DNA of 9,455 nucleotides from Verrucomicrobiales bacterium. GTDB lineage: Bacteria > Verrucomicrobiota > Verrucomicrobiia > Limisphaerales > SXQI01. The notes under the pieces were generated by a model that had not been told where the DNA came from, did not search any database, and saw nothing but the letters and a program-made list of their open reading frames with translations. The DNA lies in NCBI GenBank assembly GCA_028293365.1, contig JAQGOX010000639.1, positions 1-9,455 on the forward strand, in the 5' to 3' direction. Positions 1 through 7,352 of the stretch are shown here, one piece after another. A program made the translations under genes and the position numbers. Position 1 is the stretch's first letter. Every line of letters starts with the position of its first letter.

Positions 1-953
1 CTGTAATGCCCCATGTCTGCGATCGACCCGCCCCCGAACTCATACCAGCCGCGGAAATTCGTGTGAGCAAAGTTTGGATGATAGGGGCGATCCAAAGATG
101 GACCGAGCCAGAGGGTCCAATCGAAACCGGCGGGCACCGGCGGCGAATCAGTGGGCAGAGTTGGGAATTGGGGCCACATCGGTCGCATGGACCAATTGTG
201 AATCTCGCGAAGAGTTCCAATTGCGCCATTCCGGATCATTTCCACAGCCTGTTTCTGGCCGACGCCTTCACTGGCCGGCATGAAATGCGTGGCGATCTTT
301 CTTGTCCGGGCGGTCTCGATGACGGCCCGGCCTTCGAATAGACGATTCGCCAGAGGTTTGTGGACTATAACATTTTTTCCCTTATTGAGAGCCGCAATGG
401 AAATGGCCGCATGAGTATGATCCGGGGTCATCACTTTTACTGCGGTCACATCCTTTTCGTTTTCCAATAACTCGCGGAAATCGGTGTAGGTATTGCATCC
501 CTTAAACCGGTCTTTTCCGCGCTGTTTGGCGTAGTATGTTTCAATCACTTCCTTGCCGACGTCGCGGCCGCCGGGCACATGGTTCGAGCCTTCCCGCCAG
601 GCTGGAATATCGATCATTCGCCGAATGACACTCCGGACTTCGTTTTTGCTCCATTCCAGATAATTGCCCCCATCTTTCTCGACATCACAAACGGCGACAA
701 TTTGAACGTCCTGACTTGCAAGGATCGGACCTAATTCCCGGATTGCCTGGGTTCCGAATCCGATGCAGGCGAGGGTAATCTTATCGCTGGGAGGAACAAA
801 TCCGGGGCCTCCAAGGACATGGCGCGGCACGATGGAGAAAGCCGTGGCGGCGACTCCGGTGGCCGCCATGAATTGACGGCGAGATAGAGTTGCCGGGCGA
901 GAGGGAACGCTGTTGGCGTTTGGATTATTGGGCGAGGAAGTTTTGACTCGCAT
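1..953 (-). CDS. Gfo/Idh/MocA family oxidoreductase with Tat signal (partial, C-terminus beyond window)
   Basis: I translated this frame directly. It is open from an ATG at 953 to the window edge and gives 317 residues of a family that usually runs to about 430-470. A twin-arginine signal (SRRQF, residues 24-28, then a hydrophobic stretch to about 43) predicts folded export. A Rossmann nucleotide-binding segment follows, with GFGTQA at 65-70 and the strand-end acid in VAVCDVE near 90. TPDHTH is at 176-181 and the catalytic-type lysine lies in VHKPLA (K199), where most relatives have EKP. The last visible residues, GGGSIADMGHY, match the conserved glycine-Asp-His region of the family's second domain. 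Such proteins are NAD(P)-dependent sugar or polyol oxidoreductases or glycosidases; the substrate cannot be told here. The start is moderately sure: the frame is also open upstream, with a GTG at 1016, and there is no strong ribosome site. Confidence 0.9.
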   Translation of the reverse strand, partial: MRVKTSSPNNPNANSVPSRPATLSRRQFMAATGVAATAFSIVPRHVLGGPGFVPPSDKITLACIGFGTQAIRELGPILASQDVQIVAVCDVEKDGGNYLEWSKNEVRSVIRRMIDIPAWREGSNHVPGGRDVGKEVIETYYAKQRGKDRFKGCNTYTDFRELLENEKDVTAVKVMTPDHTHAAISIAALNKGKNVIVHKPLANRLFEGRAVIETARTRKIATHFMPASEGVGQKQAVEMIRNGAIGTLREIHNWSMRPMWPQFPTLPTDSPPVPAGFDWTLWLGPSLDRPYHPNFAHTNFRGWYEFGGGSIADMGHY

Positions 954-976
954 AACAGGCTTAGGCTGGGTCCTGG

Positions 977-1006
977 AGTATTGCGAAATGGAATGATTCG
1001 CGTCAA
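977..1006 (-). promoter_or_regulatory. Candidate sigma-70-type promoter for the Gfo/Idh gene
   Basis: Read on the minus strand, TTGACG (1006-1001) is followed after 18 bases by AATACT (982-977), matching the -35 and -10 consensus at five and four of six positions. The -10 ends 23 bases before the proposed ATG at 953, giving a short leader. The chance of such a match in a 150-base spacer is not small, and there is no experimental support. Confidence 0.3.
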
Positions 1007-1092
1007 CAGGTTTCACGGGTGGGCCGATTCGAACCTCTAATCCAGGAGCGCGTGAGGGAGCGCTCGCGGCGAGAGTCGAAGCGAAAGCGAAA

Positions 1093-1105
1093 GGTTTCCG
1101 AAACC
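1093..1105 (-). terminator. Small hairpin just after the chitinase stop, weak terminator candidate
   Basis: A 5-bp perfect inverted repeat, GGTTT-CGG-AAACC on the minus strand, begins two bases after the chitinase stop codon and is followed by TTTCGCTTTCGCTT. The stem is short and AT-rich and the following tract is pyrimidine-rich rather than a clean T run, so it is a weak intrinsic terminator at best. Its position between the chitinase and the next gene is what makes it worth noting. Confidence 0.22.
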
Positions 1106-1107
1106 AG

Positions 1108-2283
1108 TTAATGACCGGTTAACTCATCCATTTTTGTGCGGGCAATTTTCTGGAGCGGGTTGGTGCCATCCGGTAAAAGATCACCGCCAATCTCCCAAAA
1201 GAATACGCCGCGAAAACCTTGCTTGAATGTCCATTCTGATTTGAGAGCAACCGATTCCGGGTCGTCGTAGCCAATCACTGCGTTCCCATCCGGTGCGAAT
1301 AACCAGGGATTCTTTGTTTCGTCGTCCCATTTGCGAGCCCAGTTCTTATCTTTTTGAAGTTGCAGAAGTTTGGCATAGCTGCCGCCCCGCGGGGTTCGTG
1401 CATCCCGCGTGCCTTTCGCCGAAGCTGTGGACGCATAGGGCTCGGAAACGGCGAAGCCTTTGCCATAGAGCGGAATTCCCACCGCAAGACGGTTGGCCGG
1501 AATGCCGCGTTCGAGCAAATATTTCATGCTTAATTCAGTCGATCGAGGATGGCCCGGCTGTTTTGATGAGGCAAATAAGGGAGAATGATGTCCCGCATAA
1601 TCAGTCCATTCACCCGCCATGTCGTAAGTCATCACATTGAGCCAATCCATCGTTTCCATTAGCAGATCCTTGCCCAGCCATTTCAACGTTTCGGGATTTG
1701 CCGCGGCGGCCATGGTTTGAAACATCGGCAGATTTTTCCTTTTTCCCAGCTCATCGAGTTCTTTGCGGAACCGCCGCGCCATCCGCTCGAATCCAACAAT
1801 CTCCTCTCGTGTGTCTGGATATTCCCAATCCAGATCGATTCCGTCGTAGTTAAAACTGTCCACGATTTCTAAAACGGCGCGGGAGAAGCGATCCTCAGAC
1901 TCCGGCTTGCTCACGATCGCGGCGAACTGTTTATCCCAACCCCAGCCGCCCAGCGAAACAAGGATCTTCACTCCTGCTGCATGCGCCGCACTTGTAATCT
2001 CGCGATTCGGAACAAATTGATTCGTGTTAATAGTTCCTTTTCCATCCGCAGTTATGAAGGCATGGCAAATATGCGTATAAAGTTTAAAATCGATTTTGGC
2101 CGGTTGCCGAAACAGATATCCCACAAATACCTTTTGATCATCCGCAGCTTTCGTCTCGGCACATGTGGAAACTGGGAGGAGTAAAAGCGACAGGAGTGAA
2201 AATTCCAGCAGTGATTTCAACCATCTTAATTTTCGCTGTAAGAAACTTCTTTCTGCAATCAACAACGCAGGGGAATAGTTCAT
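1108..2283 (-). CDS. Secreted glycoside hydrolase family 18 (chitinase-like) protein
   Basis: The product is 391 residues and predicted to hydrolyse beta-1,4-linked N-acetylglucosamine polymers such as chitin outside the cytoplasm. The N-terminus has a basic stretch (RKLRWLK, 17-23) and a leucine-rich hydrophobic core (25-38), with a likely signal peptidase site after A42. A single GH18 TIM barrel fills the rest. SLGGWGW (110-116) is the strand-3 motif. DGIDLDWE (147-154) is a perfect DxxDxDxE catalytic motif with E154 as the proton donor. MTYD (218-221) supplies the substrate-assisting Tyr/Asp, and a late tryptophan lies in VFFWEIGGD. No separate carbohydrate-binding module is visible. The start lacks a strong ribosome site. 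The gene lies 55 bases after the DUF4159 gene and may be co-transcribed with it. A peptidoglycan or glycan N-acetylglucosaminidase role is possible, since GH18 also includes such enzymes. Confidence 0.94.
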   Translation of the reverse strand: MNYSPALLIAERSFLQRKLRWLKSLLEFSLLSLLLLPVSTCAETKAADDQKVFVGYLFRQPAKIDFKLYTHICHAFITADGKGTINTNQFVPNREITSAAHAAGVKILVSLGGWGWDKQFAAIVSKPESEDRFSRAVLEIVDSFNYDGIDLDWEYPDTREEIVGFERMARRFRKELDELGKRKNLPMFQTMAAAANPETLKWLGKDLLMETMDWLNVMTYDMAGEWTDYAGHHSPLFASSKQPGHPRSTELSMKYLLERGIPANRLAVGIPLYGKGFAVSEPYASTASAKGTRDARTPRGGSYAKLLQLQKDKNWARKWDDETKNPWLFAPDGNAVIGYDDPESVALKSEWTFKQGFRGVFFWEIGGDLLPDGTNPLQKIARTKMDELTGH

Positions 2284-2338
2284 CGATTCAGTTTACCGGG
2301 TTTCGCCTGGGCAGTCTATGTTCTACGCTTTCTTAGAA

Positions 2339-3286
2339 TCAATGCGTCATGAGATAGAAGACGATGTTAACCCCAAGAGGGTAGGCGGTCTTCTCGGAGA
2401 ATCGGCTGAAATAGAGATCGTTTTCCGCTTCCCGCTCCCATCCATCGCTGACATCGCTATTATGAATCGCAAGAACCATGATGCGTCCGGCGTCATCGCG
2501 AAGAACGCGGACAGTCATTTCATCGGAACCTTCGCCGCGAAAAATACGGTGCGGTTTAGACTCTGGATCGTTCGGCTCAAAAGTTTCGTTCCAAAACTGC
2601 ATGGTTGGCACGCGCAGTCGATGCATTGGACCCGGAAGATCGAAGACGCAATGAAAAACGGGATGGTCCATATCCAAATTGGTCCACGTGCGATTCGGGA
2701 GAACATGGCTGATCTGGCTGGCAAAACCGTCCCATTCAGCCGTGCTCCAAAAATCATTCACGAAGAGTGCGCCGCCGCAGGCGAAATACTTTTGAAGAGC
2801 CGCGATTTCATCGTCATTCAGCCGCATATAACCGGCGTGTTCCATGTAGAGCAGCGGGTAATCAAACAACGCGGGATCGGTCAGCTTCAAGACGCGGCAA
2901 TCGGGATCTGTTCGGATCGAGGTCAATTGTTGCAGACGCCAGGAAAAATTTAGATCCGCGTCGGGATAATCGACCCACCACCCAAGCTGCGGACCGAAAC
3001 CGCGGCGCGGCCGGCCGGTCGAATCGGATTGAAAAATGACCCGGGCGAACGTGAATACATTTTGTTCGAAGCCAGGCGAGTTCGTCCAATTGGAAAAACC
3101 AGTGCTGTGGGAAACGGTTTCGCGGGCAGTTCGCACTGCGTCTTCGTTGATTATCGTTCCTCCTTCGATGCGGATCCATTTACCGGGTTCATCGGCACGC
3201 GGTTGAGCGTCGGATATTGGTTGTGATTGGGTCAGACGAATGCCGGTTATCAAAACCGCTGTGATCAGCCTGGAGGTTAGCCTCAT
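2339..3286 (-). CDS. DUF4159 domain-containing protein, probably exported
   Basis: The product is 315 residues and matches the DUF4159 family almost end to end. The signature segments are FTFARV (78-83), WWVDYPDADLNFS (103-115), LTDPALFDYPLLYME in the middle, GGALFVNDFWSTAEWDGF, DHPVFHCVFDLPG, and the C-terminal block DGWERE (281-286) through FSEKTAYPLG to the ending FYLMTH. Residues 1-22 form a short basic-hydrophobic leader consistent with a weak signal peptide. The biochemical function of the family is not established; as I recall, it is grouped with glutamine-amidotransferase-like folds. In many bacteria DUF4159 genes sit beside MoxR ATPase, DUF58 and BatA-like genes, but none of those is next to it here. 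The ATG at 3286 is the only ATG, GTG or TTG start in frame before an upstream stop. The chitinase gene follows 55 bases downstream. Confidence 0.92.
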   Translation of the reverse strand: MRLTSRLITAVLITGIRLTQSQPISDAQPRADEPGKWIRIEGGTIINEDAVRTARETVSHSTGFSNWTNSPGFEQNVFTFARVIFQSDSTGRPRRGFGPQLGWWVDYPDADLNFSWRLQQLTSIRTDPDCRVLKLTDPALFDYPLLYMEHAGYMRLNDDEIAALQKYFACGGALFVNDFWSTAEWDGFASQISHVLPNRTWTNLDMDHPVFHCVFDLPGPMHRLRVPTMQFWNETFEPNDPESKPHRIFRGEGSDEMTVRVLRDDAGRIMVLAIHNSDVSDGWEREAENDLYFSRFSEKTAYPLGVNIVFYLMTH

Positions 3287-3367
3287 TACTTTGCTGTCAT
3301 TCTCCGCACAGATATTTAACGCCAGCAGCGCTCAGATAAAGCGCGGTCGATTCTTCCGAAATCCGGA

Positions 3368-3892
3368 TCATCCGTCTTTTGGTTCGGAAGGTGTCGAAAG
3401 GATTAGTTGATAAAAAACGAGGTCCAGCCAGCGACCGAATTTGAAACCGGCCTGCCGGATGGTTCCGCTATAGGTAAAGGCCATGGCCTCGTGCAGACGA
3501 ATACTCACGGTATTGGTGGAGTCAATGCCTCCCACCAGAACATGATAGTCCTGTTTTTGCGCGGCGGCGATGATTTCCTGAAGTAGACGTTTCCCGATTC
3601 CTTGTCCGCGGAAGCGTGCGTCAACATAAACGGAGTGTTCGACCGAATACTTATACGCCGGCCAAGCGCGAAACGTGCCGTAACTTCCGAAACCCATCAG
3701 ATCGCCCGAATCATTCTCGATGCCAATAACCGGAAAGTTTCCTTTCGATTTTAGTTCGAACCAGGCAGCCATCACCTCCACCGTTCGCGGTTTGTAGTCG
3801 TAAAGAGCGGTTGAATGGAGGATCGCATCGTTGAAGATTGCCAAAATTGCGCCCATGTGGCGTTGCTGTTCGCATTGGACAGTTCGCATCAT
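3368..3892 (-). CDS. GNAT family N-acetyltransferase, phosphinothricin/YncA type
   Basis: This is a single-domain cytoplasmic acetyl-CoA-dependent N-acetyltransferase. From the ATG at 3892 it is 174 residues, the usual size for the phosphinothricin/methionine-sulfoximine acetyltransferase group. The frame continues to an ATG at 3940 (190 residues), but those 16 extra residues do not resemble the family, whose first strand begins about where MMRTVQ starts. ILAIFNDAI near the N-terminus is the typical first helix. The segment RAWPAYKYSVEHSVYV leads into the acetyl-CoA pyrophosphate loop RGQGIG (residues 95-100 from this start). ENDSGDLMGFGSYGTF forms the preceding strands. The substrate is unknown; relatives act on phosphinothricin, methionine sulfoximine/sulfone or amino acids. 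There is a 142-base or longer spacer from the aldehyde oxidoreductase operon and no strong ribosome site at either start. Confidence 0.88.
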   Translation of the reverse strand: MMRTVQCEQQRHMGAILAIFNDAILHSTALYDYKPRTVEVMAAWFELKSKGNFPVIGIENDSGDLMGFGSYGTFRAWPAYKYSVEHSVYVDARFRGQGIGKRLLQEIIAAAQKQDYHVLVGGIDSTNTVSIRLHEAMAFTYSGTIRQAGFKFGRWLDLVFYQLILSTPSEPKDG

Positions 3893-4083
3893 AATCTGGA
3901 GGAATGATGCTCCGTCCCGCGAAAAGTTCCAAGATCTCATCGACGGTTCAAGGCCCTGGCGTGGTCCCGCTTTTGGGGTTTACAAGTCTGGCATGCGACC
4001 GAGGTTCGCTTTTTGCAAATCCGGGAAACGATTAACGTCTCTTCGTAACATTTAGTTTCAAGCGAGCAGCAAGTCGGACTGCC

Positions 4084-6342
4084 TTACGTTAATAAATCCT
4101 CGATCTTGACCGGCAGTTCCCGCACGCGGATCCCGGTGGCGTGGTGGACGGCGGCGGTGACGGCGGCGGCGACGCCAGCAAGACCGATCTCGCCGATGCC
4201 GCGGGCGCCAAGCTGGTTGATTTCCTTGTCAGGGTAGTCAAGGAAATGAACATCGATGGGAGGCGCGTCCGCGTTGACCGCCATAACGTAGTCGGCCAGG
4301 CTGCTGTTGATCGGAGCGCCGGTTTCGCGGTCGTACGAGGTGTGTTCGAAGAGTGCCATGCCGATTCCCATCACAACGGCGCCTTCGATCTGGTTCCTGC
4401 CAGCGAGTGGGTTCAGGATGCGGCCGGCATCGATCGCAGTAACCACCCGGCTGACGCGCAACCGCGCGATTTCCGGCTGCCAGGTTATCTCGACAAAGTG
4501 GCAGCCGAACGAATGGGTTGAAAACTTGGCGTTTGGATCACCGAAACTGCCGTCGGACTTGCCGTTCCCAGTGACCAGTCGAAGGTTGGCGAGTTGGAGT
4601 AGGTGCGCAAACGGGACGCCCCGGGCGGGATCGTCCGCCTTCACAAAAACCCGGCCCCGCTCGAATGCGAGATCGTCGAATTTTCGCTTTTCGAATGGCG
4701 ATCCGGGGGTGGTCGTGGCAACAGTGAGGAGTGACTTGATTGCGTTGTCGGCAGCGGCGAAGACAGCGGGTACCAATGACCCAGTAACCATCGAACCGCC
4801 CGAGAGCGGGCCTTCGGGAAGCGAGGTATCGCCCAGGGCCACTTCGATCTTATCCAGAGTAATGCCGGTCTTCTCCGAGGCAAGCTGCGCGAGAATGGTG
4901 TAAGTGCCGGTGCCAATGTCTTGCGTGCCGCAGGCGACGCGGGCGGTCCCATCGTCACGGAGCTGGAGGCTGGCTTCGGCAGGGAAGCGGGCCGCGATCC
5001 ACGTGCATCCAGCCATGCCCCAGCCGAGGGTCAAATCGTCGCGCTTCATGGACCCCACTTCAGGGTTGCGCCTGGACCATCCGAACTTCTCCGCGCCGAT
5101 TTCAAAGCACTCCAGCAAGTGGCGCGAGGAAAACGGAAGGTTCAGCGATTCATCGATTTTGGGCTCGTTGAGAACGCGAAGTTTGATGGGATCAATCTTT
5201 AGTTGATCGGCCAGCTCGTTCAGGGCGGACTCGGTCGCGTAGAGGCCTGGAACGGCGCCGGGGCCTCGCATGTCGGCCGTGGCACCGACGTTGCGGCGGG
5301 CGCGCCCGAAGGCGACGCGGAGGTTGGGTACGCTGTAATGGAATGCCGTCGCTTCGCCACAGTCTTCGTGGTGATCGTCGAGCATTGACCGGTGATAAAC
5401 GTAATCGTGATGAAGTGAGACGAGTTTGCCGTCGGGGGTGGCTCCAAGCCTTACGCGCTGTTGTGTGCGCGCACGGTGACCGACAGACTGAAACATCATT
5501 TTTCGGCTGAGAACGAGCTTAACGGGTTTGCCCAATTGCCGCGCGGCGGCGGCCGCAAGCGGACATTGCGTCCACGGAAACAGCTTGCCGCCGAAACCGG
5601 AGCCGACGAATCTGCTAATGACCTGGACGTTTTCCTTGGGCAAGCCGAACATCTGCGCGAGCACGCCGCGGAGGTTAAAAACACCCTGGGAGGACTCGTA
5701 GAGCGTCAGGCGCGATCCATCCCAGATCGCAGTGGTGGCGTGCAGCTCGATGGGGTTATGCGTTTCCGCCGGGGTCACGTAGGTTTGGTCTAGCTTCACC
5801 GGAGCGTTGGCGAAAGCCGCATCGGCGTCCCCGCGCTGGCTTTGCAAGCGCTCCTTGGGCCCGAACGTGCTGACCAATCGGTTGGGTTCGTCTTCCGCTT
5901 TGAGGTCCGTTTCGACGTTCGGCTTTTCTCTCGTGTAGCCGACGCGCACCGCGTCGGCAGCCGCTTTGGCGTTTTCAAAAGTGTCCGCAACAGCAAGGGC
6001 GATGTATTGGCCGTAGTAGCGGATGACATCATCTTCGAAGGGAGGTCGACGCTCTTCGCAGATGCCGTCGAATCCCTGCCCGAGCACCGATCGAAAGATT
6101 TTCCCGATATTCTCACGATGAAGAATCGCCTGCACGCCGGGCATTTTCCCGGCCGTGTCCAAGTCGAGCTTAACCACACGGCCGCTGGCGATGGTTGCCT
6201 CCACAGGGACCGCGTAGAGCATTCCGGGAAAGTTGAAATCCGAGGTGTATTGGGCCAGCCCGCTCACTTTGCGCGGCCCATCCACACGGGGTGTGCTGCG
6301 ACCAACGGGAGATTCGCCTGGGCCTGGTGGTGTGGTTGGCAT
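4084..6342 (-). CDS. paoC: Molybdenum-binding large subunit of PaoABC-like aldehyde oxidoreductase
   Basis: The product is 752 residues, close to E. coli PaoC (YagR), and belongs to the xanthine oxidase family. It binds the molybdenum cofactor and carries the active site that oxidises aldehydes to carboxylic acids with water as oxygen donor. The N-terminal third (about 15-140) is the aldehyde oxidase/xanthine dehydrogenase a/b hammerhead domain. The molybdopterin-binding region includes GSGFGGK (247-253), KPVKLVLSRKMMF (272-284), and RGPGAVPG (359-366), which carries the conserved arginine. The catalytic glutamate lies in GARGIGE (E718) near the C-terminus. It has no signal peptide, as expected if it is exported with the Tat-bearing small subunit. 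The ATG is preceded by AAAGG at a spacing of 6 and follows the stop of the FAD subunit by 2 bases, so the two are translationally linked. The substrate range is not predictable from sequence. Confidence 0.95.
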   Translation of the reverse strand: MPTTPPGPGESPVGRSTPRVDGPRKVSGLAQYTSDFNFPGMLYAVPVEATIASGRVVKLDLDTAGKMPGVQAILHRENIGKIFRSVLGQGFDGICEERRPPFEDDVIRYYGQYIALAVADTFENAKAAADAVRVGYTREKPNVETDLKAEDEPNRLVSTFGPKERLQSQRGDADAAFANAPVKLDQTYVTPAETHNPIELHATTAIWDGSRLTLYESSQGVFNLRGVLAQMFGLPKENVQVISRFVGSGFGGKLFPWTQCPLAAAAARQLGKPVKLVLSRKMMFQSVGHRARTQQRVRLGATPDGKLVSLHHDYVYHRSMLDDHHEDCGEATAFHYSVPNLRVAFGRARRNVGATADMRGPGAVPGLYATESALNELADQLKIDPIKLRVLNEPKIDESLNLPFSSRHLLECFEIGAEKFGWSRRNPEVGSMKRDDLTLGWGMAGCTWIAARFPAEASLQLRDDGTARVACGTQDIGTGTYTILAQLASEKTGITLDKIEVALGDTSLPEGPLSGGSMVTGSLVPAVFAAADNAIKSLLTVATTTPGSPFEKRKFDDLAFERGRVFVKADDPARGVPFAHLLQLANLRLVTGNGKSDGSFGDPNAKFSTHSFGCHFVEITWQPEIARLRVSRVVTAIDAGRILNPLAGRNQIEGAVVMGIGMALFEHTSYDRETGAPINSSLADYVMAVNADAPPIDVHFLDYPDKEINQLGARGIGEIGLAGVAAAVTAAVHHATGIRVRELPVKIEDLLT

Positions 6343-6344
6343 GT

Positions 6345-7346
6345 TCAGCCTTTTGCTGCCATCTGCAGGGCGTGCGCGAGGCAGCGTTTCGCCAGTTCGA
6401 TTTTGAACCCATTTTCACTTTGGGCCTTGGCGTCGCGCAACGCCGCCTCCGCCGCTTTGCGGAAGTTCGCCGGCGTCGCAGGTTGAGAGAGCAGAACGGC
6501 TTCAGCCGCGGGTGAACGCCACGGTTTGGTCCCTACGCCACCCAGGGCGATGCGCGCATTAATTACATTGCCGCCTGCGATCTTGATCACGACGGCCGCT
6601 GACGCCAGGGCGAATTCATACGAGGCCCGGTCGCGCAGCTTCAGATAGACCTGCCTGCTTCCCGAGATGGGCGCGGGAAGCGTGACGTGCGTGATGAGGT
6701 CGCCAGGCTCCAGCACCGTTTCGCGCTGCGGCGTGTCGCCGGGCAGCAGATGAAATCCGGCGATCGGGATGGCGCGCGAGCCTTTCGGGCCCTGCACGTG
6801 AATAGTCGCTTCCAGAGCCGCCATCGCCACGCACATGTCCGACGGGTTGGTCGCGATGCAATGCTCGCTTGCGCCGAGGATGGCCAGCATGCGGTTGCTG
6901 CCGGCGATGGCCGGGCAGCCGGAGCCCGGTTTTCGCTTGTTGCAGGGCATCGCTGTCTCCCGAAAGTACATGCAGCGAGTGCGCTGGAGGAGATTGCCGG
7001 CAGTCGTCGCCATGTTGCGAAGTTGAGTGGATGCGCCGGACAGAAGCGCCTCCGAAAGCACGGCATAGTCTTGTTTTACAATCGGATGATGGGCGAGATC
7101 TGAATTTCGAACGGTGGCCCCGATCCGGAGTCCGCCATCCGGCGTGGTCTCGACTTTGTCGAGCGGCAAGCGGTTAATGTCAATGACGTGCGCAGGCGTT
7201 TCGACGTTCAACTTCATCAGGTCAATCAAGGTCGTCCCGCCAGCCACGAACCGCACGTCCGCGCCCTGCTGCGCGGTTTTCGCGCGTGCGGCACCCTCAA
7301 TTGCTCCCTTGAGGTCCGCTGCTCGAATGAATTCAAACGTCTTCAT
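6345..7346 (-). CDS. paoB: FAD-binding subunit with [4Fe-4S] insertion, PaoB-like
   Basis: The product is 333 residues and is the middle subunit that passes electrons from the [2Fe-2S] centres to FAD. The N-terminal FAD domain shows AGGTTLIDLMK (35-45) and TTAGNLLQ (114-121), the pyrophosphate and flavin-contact motifs of the CO dehydrogenase/xanthine dehydrogenase flavoprotein family. Between them and the C-terminal domain lies the insertion that marks the PaoB (YagS) group: cysteines C125, C135, C144 and C163 in RTRC, AMPC, GSGC and SEHC, expected to bind one [4Fe-4S] cluster. One more cysteine (C172, in SDMCVAM) is nearby and is probably not a ligand. The C-terminal CO dehydrogenase flavoprotein domain follows from about residue 220. 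The start has GAGG four bases upstream, overlapping the TGA of the small-subunit gene. Confidence 0.95.
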   Translation of the reverse strand: MKTFEFIRAADLKGAIEGAARAKTAQQGADVRFVAGGTTLIDLMKLNVETPAHVIDINRLPLDKVETTPDGGLRIGATVRNSDLAHHPIVKQDYAVLSEALLSGASTQLRNMATTAGNLLQRTRCMYFRETAMPCNKRKPGSGCPAIAGSNRMLAILGASEHCIATNPSDMCVAMAALEATIHVQGPKGSRAIPIAGFHLLPGDTPQRETVLEPGDLITHVTLPAPISGSRQVYLKLRDRASYEFALASAAVVIKIAGGNVINARIALGGVGTKPWRSPAAEAVLLSQPATPANFRKAAEAALRDAKAQSENGFKIELAKRCLAHALQMAAKG

Positions 7347-7352
7347 GCCGCC

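Noticed and set aside
731..1006. A 91-codon minus-strand open frame starting at TTG 1006.
   Set aside because: It is a shifted frame over the start of the Gfo/Idh gene. The true frame carries the SRRQF signal and Rossmann motif and stays open to the window edge.
1026..1035. On the minus strand the 10 bases here read GGTTCGAATC, like the T-loop of a tRNA, within AGAGGTTCGAATC.
   Set aside because: The T-stem does not close (AGAGG would face CGGCC), no CCA or acceptor partner is present, and no D-arm or anticodon arm can be drawn in the flanking bases. It is at most a chance match or a very degraded remnant.
1107..1123. Inverted repeat GTTAA-N7-TTAAC spanning the end of the chitinase gene.
   Set aside because: The stem is only five AT-rich pairs and lies partly inside the coding sequence, including the stop codon, so it is unlikely to be a functional operator or terminator.
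2318..2953. A 211-codon open frame on the plus strand opposite the DUF4159 gene.
   Set aside because: It is a complete antisense shadow of a gene with clear family motifs from end to end, and its translation resembles no known family.
3286..3300. A four-codon minicistron (MTAK) just before the DUF4159 gene, ending in a TAATG overlap with its start and preceded by GGAG.
   Set aside because: The GGAG is only one base from the ATG of the minicistron, too close to serve it well, and such a short frame arises easily by chance.
4307..6486. Several long open frames on the plus strand (up to 214 codons) and alternate minus frames across the pao-like genes.
   Set aside because: They are shadows produced by GC-rich third positions; the xanthine-oxidase-family motifs account for the real coding frame.
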